A stretch of DNA of 64,000 bases from Notospermus geniculatus (Eukaryota; Nemertea; Pilidiophora; Heteronemertea; Lineidae). The notes beneath the pieces were generated by a model, which did no database searches, was not told the origin of the DNA, and saw nothing but the letters and a program-made list of their open reading frames with translations. Both the position numbers and the translations under genes were made by a program. Positions 58,019 to 64,000 of this stretch are shown piece after piece. The stretch covers positions 580,216-644,215 of the forward strand of contig NMRB01000027.1 of assembly GCA_002633025.1 (NCBI GenBank), in the 5' to 3' direction. Numbering within the stretch: position 1 is the first letter of the stretch; each line of letters begins with the position of its first letter.

Positions 58019-58398
58019 GGGAGGTTAAGAAATCAGACGATAACGTAAACGCTAACGACAACGTTATTTTGTACCGAAAATGCAAATACATGTATAAAAT
58101 CTGGTGAAAGTGTAGTATGAATGAAATGGCCAGGGCCATTGTGCTCACCTCTGTGACAACATGGTCAATGTTGAAGGATCAGGATAGATAAGATAAAGCT
58201 GAACACACCAAGAAGTACTTTCCTGTGTAGGTCACAGATGTCAAAAAATTCTATTTTTACCAAGCGGTTTAGAAACGTGCCACCCCTGTTAACGACGACG
58301 ACGGACGACACACCATGAGAGAAGCTCACCTCACAGAGGTGAGCTAAAAATGACGTTGTCGTAAAGTTTGCGTTTATCCTTTGATTTCTTAACCTCCC
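58019..58398. mobile_element. GGGAGGTTAAGAAATCAGAC MITE interrupted by an insertion
   Basis: Counterpart of 47552-47699, split at GTAGTATGA|AAAATGACG. Carries an ACATGT at 58088-58093 that copy 1 lacks. Confidence 0.85.
58121..58345. mobile_element. 225-bp insertion with GCTCACCTCTGTGA inverted ends
   Basis: Absent from copy 1. GCTCACCTCTGTGA near the left is inverted as TCACAGAGGTGAGC at the right; the left also has the dyad TGGCCAGGGCCA, and the right end itself forms the hairpin GCTCACCTCACAGAGGTGAGC-like. Superfamily unknown. Confidence 0.75.
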
Positions 58399-58451
58399 TA
58401 ATATGCATAATGCGTCTTTACGTTGCACACTCCAATTGCAGATTGACATTA

Positions 58452-58578
58452 GGGAGTTTAGTAATCAAACGATAAGTTTACGACAACGTTATTTTCCGCC
58501 AGATTTTATATTGCATTTTGGTACAAAAATAACGTTGTCGTTAACGTTCACGTTTACCGTTGGATTTCTAAATCTCCC
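58452..58578. mobile_element. MITE, GGGAGTTTAGTAATCAAACG family
   Basis: Counterpart of 47753-47886. Confidence 0.8.
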
Positions 58579-59686
58579 TATTATCAATTATCTTGCATTA
58601 AATGTTTCTAAACCCGTCGCAGCGACGGCTATTACCTTGATTTTCATTGTCTCTCTACTCATACTGCCCTTGCAAAAGGAAAAAATTGTCTTTTAAGAAA
58701 AAACGGTTTTAAGTCTGAAAAAGTCATTAGAGTAAAAAACGTGGGCGAGTCACTTTTTCATCCTAACATCAAAATCGGTCCCTTTTCCGTCTACATCCTC
58801 TCAGATATCAAACAGACCACCCGATAAATGTCGTTCATCGCAACAAAATTGTTGGAACAGAGGCAAGAGGAAAGGAAACCGAAGCATTAGATTTCTGGTG
58901 AAACTAGATGCCTTGTCTGAACTGATATGGAGTACTCCTTTTCAAGGCCACACTGCACGACGTGTGTCTTTTTTAATTTTTTGGGATTGTGGGCTACCAA
59001 TAACAACATCATTGGTTTTTCAGGTGTTTTCGTGCTTTGAATTGAGAGAGATATTTACAGCATACCCTTGATCCTGTCGAACGTATCGCATTCTGAGCAT
59101 TCACTGCACTAATTACCGTTTTATCGAGAGGACAGTGTGCATTCGGATTGTAGACTCCATGGTGTGACCGTAGAACCGAACTCTGCGTGGAGTTCGAGGT
59201 ACAGAGCGAAGCTCGGAGCATCCGCACACCCCACACGTGGATACCGCAAACATGGCACGTACGGCATTCAAACCCGTTCATTGGATTTCGCCATCGAGTG
59301 CGTGGCTGGGCAATTTTAGAATTTCACTCACGTCGCTCTAGCGCCCCATCCATCATACAAAACAAATATTAATCACGTTGAATTTTGATTACTTCGCATC
59401 GCTGCGGATTCATGACATCATCATCAACGATTTGACAGATTACGCAATCAGTAATGGGATGAGGCAAATTATCCTTTAACAAGTACATTTGAAATTGAAA
59501 CCGGTAAAAAAGATTGTGAATTAAAGGAATTTTTCTGATGTGAAATAGTCTAGCCTGACATCGAGGTGAATCTGGGGCTGAAATGAGGCAAGGTCAACAT
59601 TAGTCGATGTTGTCGTCAGAAATAGAGTATACATGTACGCATTAGAAGGAATCACACCATCCTTTGAAAGGAACCCACCTACTCTT

Positions 59687-60437
59687 CATTCCACTTTCGA
59701 ATGGCGCGAGGTTTATCAATGATAGCTCCGTAAGGCCAAAAAAAAATTGTCTGTTTCTTGTCCAGCAACTCAGCGAAAATTGATGCGGGCATGCGAATTT
59801 TTTTTTATTTTCAAATATTTTTTTTCCGTTTTCTTCATGGATGGGGGGAAATACCACCAGCAAACTATCTCTCTACATGTATAAAGCACAGATTTCATGA
59901 AAAATAAAGATGATTTCAAGTGATGAAACATTTCTGTGCATTTTATAGAAGGTGCTGCGTAAGCAGTGGGAAAATTTGAAATTGGTGAGAAAAAAAAATT
60001 TCGATGCGGAGGGTCTGGGAATGACGCGGGCGCGGACAAGAAACAAATACTTTATTTTTTTTGGCCTAACGGCTGGCTCAAATTTGACATACCACACATC
60101 AATCGATTTGTCTTTTTTGCCGCTACAGCCATCATCACTGTCATTTTCCCTAAAAACGTGACATAAAAAAGTTCTTTCACCAACAGCAGTTCGGGTTTAC
60201 GGCCGAAACGGCGGCCATTTTGAAATGACGCAATGCATCGCGCTCGTGTAAACTGCACTGAACACCATGGCGAAATGAAATGGGTTTTGAGAAAGGGATC
60301 CGTTATGTTGGCCTTACGGGAAAAAATGAAGATAGCAGAAAGATACCGACAAGAAAGACAAGTCAATTGATGTATGGTATGTCAAATTTGACCCAGCCGT
60401 TACGGAGCTATCGTTCATAAACCTCGCGCCGAAAGTG
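59687..60437. mobile_element. 400-bp foldback interrupted by a 333-bp element
   Basis: Counterpart of 48965-49388. Confidence 0.8.
59734..60066. mobile_element. 333-bp TIR element, GGCCAAAAAAAA ends, TAA duplication
   Basis: GGCCAAAAAAAAATTGTCTG in, TTTATTTTTTTTGGCC out, with TTTCTTGTCC inverted inside. TAA at 59731-59733 and 60067-60069; copy 1 has the empty site GCTCCGTAACGGC. Fits PIF/Harbinger-type duplication. Confidence 0.9.
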
Positions 60438-60497
60438 GAATGGAGTCGACTAAGTCTGATTTTTTGAATGATATTTCGAAAGGGCATCTACCGATTA

Positions 60498-60784
60498 GAT
60501 AGATAGATAATTTGAAGCTTCGTAACCCTTTTGGATCTTAAGCTTATACTACGGTGTGGAGTCCACGACAGGCTACTGTCCACCTGTGTGGGGTCTTTTA
60601 CTTGCCCTGGCATAGACACTCAGGTACAAGGGACCACGGCTTTGAGTCTCATCCGACAGACTCTAATTGGTTCACAGCTTTTTCACATACATGTACATGT
60701 CCTGGCCGGGGATCGAACCCACGCACTGAGCCTGTTAGGATTGAAAGTCAAGCGTGTTAGACCGCTCGACCACCAGGCCAAGAC
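60498..60784 (-). mobile_element. tRNA-derived SINE with (GATA)n tail, absent from copy 1
   Basis: On the minus strand: GGCCTGGTGGTCGAGCGGTC (A box), B box GGGTTCGATCCCC at about 60708-60722, a body of about 200 bp, and a tail of TATCTATCTATCTA. Copy 1 has the uninterrupted CCGATTAATGCGG, so it inserted after the copies separated. No clear long target duplication. Confidence 0.9.
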
Positions 60785-61545
60785 AATGCGGTGTATAAGA
60801 AATGCCATCAGCCTTTTACAAATACACACTGACGTGTCAACCCATCGAGATTATAACATCAATCAGCGGTTATTAATTGATGAAAATGTGGGAGGAATTG
60901 TGAAATTAGTCGTAAGCAAGAGGTACCATGATATTATAGCAGTAATAATTCCCGCTGAAGGGAATCATGATGTAAGTAGCCGAAAAATTGTCCAAGGTGT
61001 TGGTGAGGTAACTCAATTTGATGGTAAGATTGATCATGGATTATAAAGTCAGCTAACGCAATGGCGTTTTTTCATCCTGAGGCATTACACCCACTGGTTA
61101 TACTCCAGTCGAATCTGGCGTTGCAATGCTGATAAACAATGTACACTGGCCAGCAACCTCAGTGCAATGGTGGATTCCTGGCTTTTCATGTACAATATTT
61201 TTTTGTCGTTGGCTTCTATCACCCCGTCACTGGTTCACGTTGCAGTGCATGCATATAGCTTACAAAGCCCAGAACAACGCGACCTCAGAACAAGGGCTTA
61301 TCGTCCATGACATATGGAATATTGTTGTTGTACATGTGTTACACAATACAGACAGGAGCTTAGTGAACAAATTGCGACATTTCTTCATGCAACAATTACA
61401 CTTTACTAGATTATTCCCGTCACCATCTCGGCTAATTTCACGAATTACTCGGGTTTCCATGGGATGACCCTCCGAAGTCGAGTTCCATTCAACACACGTA
61501 CACACTACGTCCACTCCAAGTCCAAGCAGACCTTCGTAAGGTTTA

Positions 61546-61790
61546 AGCATGGCGCACACGAGCGACTAAAATGGGGGCGACCAGCGATGCGACTACTAGG
61601 TCGCATGCGATAATTACCTTTGAGGGCGATCAGTGATGTCATCCGCGACATCACTGATCTCCCAGTGAAGCATTTGTCGCAAACGAGTCAAAAAAAACTA
61701 AAAAAACTAAAAATATGTTCAGTCGCTCTTGTAGTCGCAAGGCTAGTCGCCTAGAAAATCGCTCAAAAAATCGCTCGTGTGCGCCATGCT
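61546..61790. mobile_element. 245-bp MITE, AGCATGGCGCACACGAGCGA ends, TTA duplication
   Basis: Exact 20-bp inverted ends; TTA at 61543-61545 and 61791-61793; copy 1 has the empty site GGTTTAAGCTCGAG. The inner hairpin GATCAGTGATGTC/GACATCACTGATC lies at 61627-61659. Confidence 0.93.
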
Positions 61791-63177
61791 TTAAGCTCGA
61801 GTGCGGATTAGGAGCGACTCAAATTTACTTTGCGATCGTTCTTTTCACATTTGCTGGCTTTGAAACGTTGGATCCTTGCCACGGACAGGTTCGGAGGGAG
61901 GAGGAAGTGCAATTTATTGAAATTGACATGTGCGGAAAGGACGCGAGGATGTTGTCATAAACTGCACATAATCCGATTAGAGTGAGAATTTTAACTTTGG
62001 GTCATTAGCTAGGATGTGGAAAATCGTGAAAAAAATGTTCGTGTCATTGATCGTTTTTGTAAAGCATGTCCGAAAATCTGCCGAAAATTACTGAGCATTG
62101 GCAAGAATTCACTCAAAACTTGGTTATTTTCCAGTACGAACGCGAAGCTGCACATGTCTCCTCAACAGCCCGTTGTACGTGGGGTGTGTCATCCAGATAC
62201 AGCAGCGGTATATATGTACCGCGGAAACGGGAAAGTCGAAAATGGTGAATTACACAACTCATTTCCTCGCTAGGCGCCGCTGGTGAAAAAGTGGTAAGAG
62301 AATCGGCGATATGGCGCGACATTTCTGCGAAAAAAATAGCCTTAGTCCTATGTTGAAGAAACTAGCCAATCTTCACGAAGAAACTCGATATTCTCGAGGG
62401 CATTAGCGTTGACGAAAGAAGGTATAGTTGACGCATAGACCACGTCAGAGTTTTGGTAGCCAAATGTCAGATAGTTAGTCAGTCTGTCTGGGAGCCAGTT
62501 GTATTGTCTTCAAATTTTATGATAACGCTTTTAGTTACTTGACTTCTTTGGCTGCGGGGCGAGACCGCATCTTCTTTTTCTGATGCAGATATTCCGCGCA
62601 ATATTTGCCGCTCGTCAGTCGCAACAAAAGCTAACCTCCTGTCGAAGTGCGCCTGATTGCGTGCAGTTTCTTGCTTTCCGTTAATTTCTCGTTTCCTTCA
62701 ACCCCAGGATGAAGGGTAAAGGAAGATGAGTTAGCAAATGGACAGGCCATTGTGTTCCGACTACAAAGATACATGTTGGACAAAAGACCTTTTATCGCCT
62801 CGTAATTGGGCAGTGTGTGTACGATTCCCCCGATGAGAGCATTAACGTCAGCGACACAAAAGGCCTAAAGCTGGTACCACACACGGAAATCCCGTCGAGA
62901 TCACCGCTGTCTGTGGGCGAAAACCTTCAATGCTTGCGAGGTTTATGTCGGCGACACGGCCACCAGCACACAGCAATGAGATGACCTCACTGAGACGGAG
63001 ATGGATCATCTCACATCTGTTGTTTTTTTGTTTGTTGTTGTTGTTGGTATGTTGCACAAAGTCACGCAATCCAATAGAGGGGTTAGGATTCCAGCTTGAT
63101 CATTCTTTCAAGAAAGGCCTCAAACAGATATCTCCTTATTTCCTTGGTCTTGAATATCGGAGAAGTACCTGGCGTAA

Positions 63178-63329
63178 AGCCAAGCGCACATTTGCGACAA
63201 AACTCAATGCGTTAGGGGTGGGTTTTTTTAATCGACTGACCGGCTGAATGACGAGTCGATAGCGTTGGGTCAGTCGACTTTGAAAGCACCCCTAACGCAT
63301 TGAGTTTTGTCTCAAATGTGCGCTTGGCT
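63178..63329. mobile_element. Palindromic MITE, AGCCAAGCGCACATTTG ends, TAA duplication
   Basis: Arms of about 43 bp; TAA at 63175-63177 and 63330-63332. Copy 1 keeps only the left arm and centre (from 51598). Confidence 0.85.
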
Positions 63330-63340
63330 TAAAAAGACTA

Positions 63341-63730
63341 GTTCATAATCCGCCGCACCATCATCGTCGGCGACCGATCGTGCGATCTCGTGTTCGACGC
63401 CGACCCCGTCGCGCGATTTGGTCGGCGTCCGATCGCGAGACCGTAATTGAAAGGGTGGGTGCACACTAGAAGCGATTCGCCAAGCGATTTGGAATCGCAC
63501 GCGAATCGCTTTGGAAGGCATGTTTGGGAGGCATTGCGGCATGAAATAACAAAGAATCATCGCATGCGTTGGGCGAATCGCGTGTAGTGTATACCCACCC
63601 TTTACTTGAGTCATTTCATAACGCGTCGCCGTCGCTGAAGTACATGTACGAATCAACTCCGCGAAGTCGGCGTCAAGATTTTGATCTCGCGTCGGACGCC
63701 GATGGTCGTGCGTCAAAGTATGAACTTTGC
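63341..63730. mobile_element. AGCCTAGTTCATAC family MITE, interrupted
   Basis: Matches 51703-51945 and the next element; split by 63450-63601. Confidence 0.75.
63450..63601. mobile_element. Nested MITE, AAAGGGTGGGTGCACACTAG ends
   Basis: AAAGGGTGGGTGCACACTAG in, TAGTGTATACCCACCCT out; AAGCGATTCGC is inverted inside. Left flank TTG, right TTA. The neighbouring copy has the empty GTAATTACTTGAG. Confidence 0.8.
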
Positions 63731-63734
63731 TTAC

Positions 63735-63971
63735 AGCCTAGTTCATACTTCGACGCACGACCATCGCCAGCGACCGACGCGTGATCTTGCGCTCGACGCC
63801 GACCCCGCCGCCGTGCGATTTGGTCGGCGTCCGATCGCGAGGCTGTAATTACTTGAGTCATTTCATAACAGGTCGCCGTCGCTAAAGTACGCTGGACTAT
63901 GTAAATTCCGCGAAGTCGGTGTCCAGATTTGATCGCGCTTTGAGCGCTGATGGTCTTGCGTCGAAGTATGA
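63735..63971. mobile_element. AGCCTAGTTCATAC family MITE
   Basis: Counterpart of 51703-51945, directly after the previous one. Confidence 0.8.
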
Positions 63972-64000
63972 ACTAACTTAACACAGCAGACACACCAAAA

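Larger units (their letters stand above)
55634..64000. repeat. Large direct duplication, copy 2
   Basis: Collinear with 45385-51985 and continuing at the window edge (the last 24 bases equal 51945-51968). Longer because of at least five insertions and the MITE cluster at its end. Confidence 0.92.

Noticed and set aside
60701-60784. A functional tRNA gene
   Set aside because: It is continuous with a 200-bp body and a (GATA)n tail and is an insertion relative to the other copy, so it is a SINE head.

Overview
The window reads as a stretch of an animal (metazoan) nuclear genome, not a bacterium. It has spliced exons with GT/AG borders, a polyadenylation signal, tRNA-derived SINEs, dozens of palindromic miniature transposons, microsatellites, one 899-base run of N and three single Ns. 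Base composition, high polymorphism and the extreme abundance of the octamer TACATGTA make a marine invertebrate deuterostome such as amphioxus my best guess. That is an inference; no species marker is present.

Layout. 1-2197: transposon-rich DNA with no exon recognised. 2198-9040: the 3' part of one real gene on the + strand, a reprolysin-type (M12B, ADAM/ADAMTS-like) zinc metalloprotease. Six exons are supported by splice sites, matching phases and protein motifs (HELGHS|LGTHHD zinc site split by an intron, Met-turn IMA, cysteine-rich region, a six-cysteine C-terminal module, stop, AATAAA). Its introns are full of miniature elements. 9041-33665: no gene recognised; palindromic repeats, a SINE (about 22.89-23.04 kb) and a 934-bp transposon with exact 6-bp target duplications. 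33666-34564: assembly gap. 34565-45384: more miniature elements, a 47-bp minisatellite and a possible haplotype-in-tandem artefact around the N at 44652. 45385-51985 and 55634-64000: two direct copies of one segment, very similar in unique parts but distinguished by several clean transposon insertions in the second copy. The second copy runs off the window.

Most of the information lies in the mobile elements. Paralogous full and empty sites give exact boundaries and target-site duplications (TTA/TAA, TTT, TAACAG, CAAATC, CTTTCG). The same comparisons show repeated precise gains of the 6-mer ACATGT between a T and an A (TA becoming TACATGTA). I read these as excision scars of a Tc1/mariner-type transposon with CA...TG ends. 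Almost all short open reading frames in the window look like chance or repeat-derived frames and are not annotated as genes.
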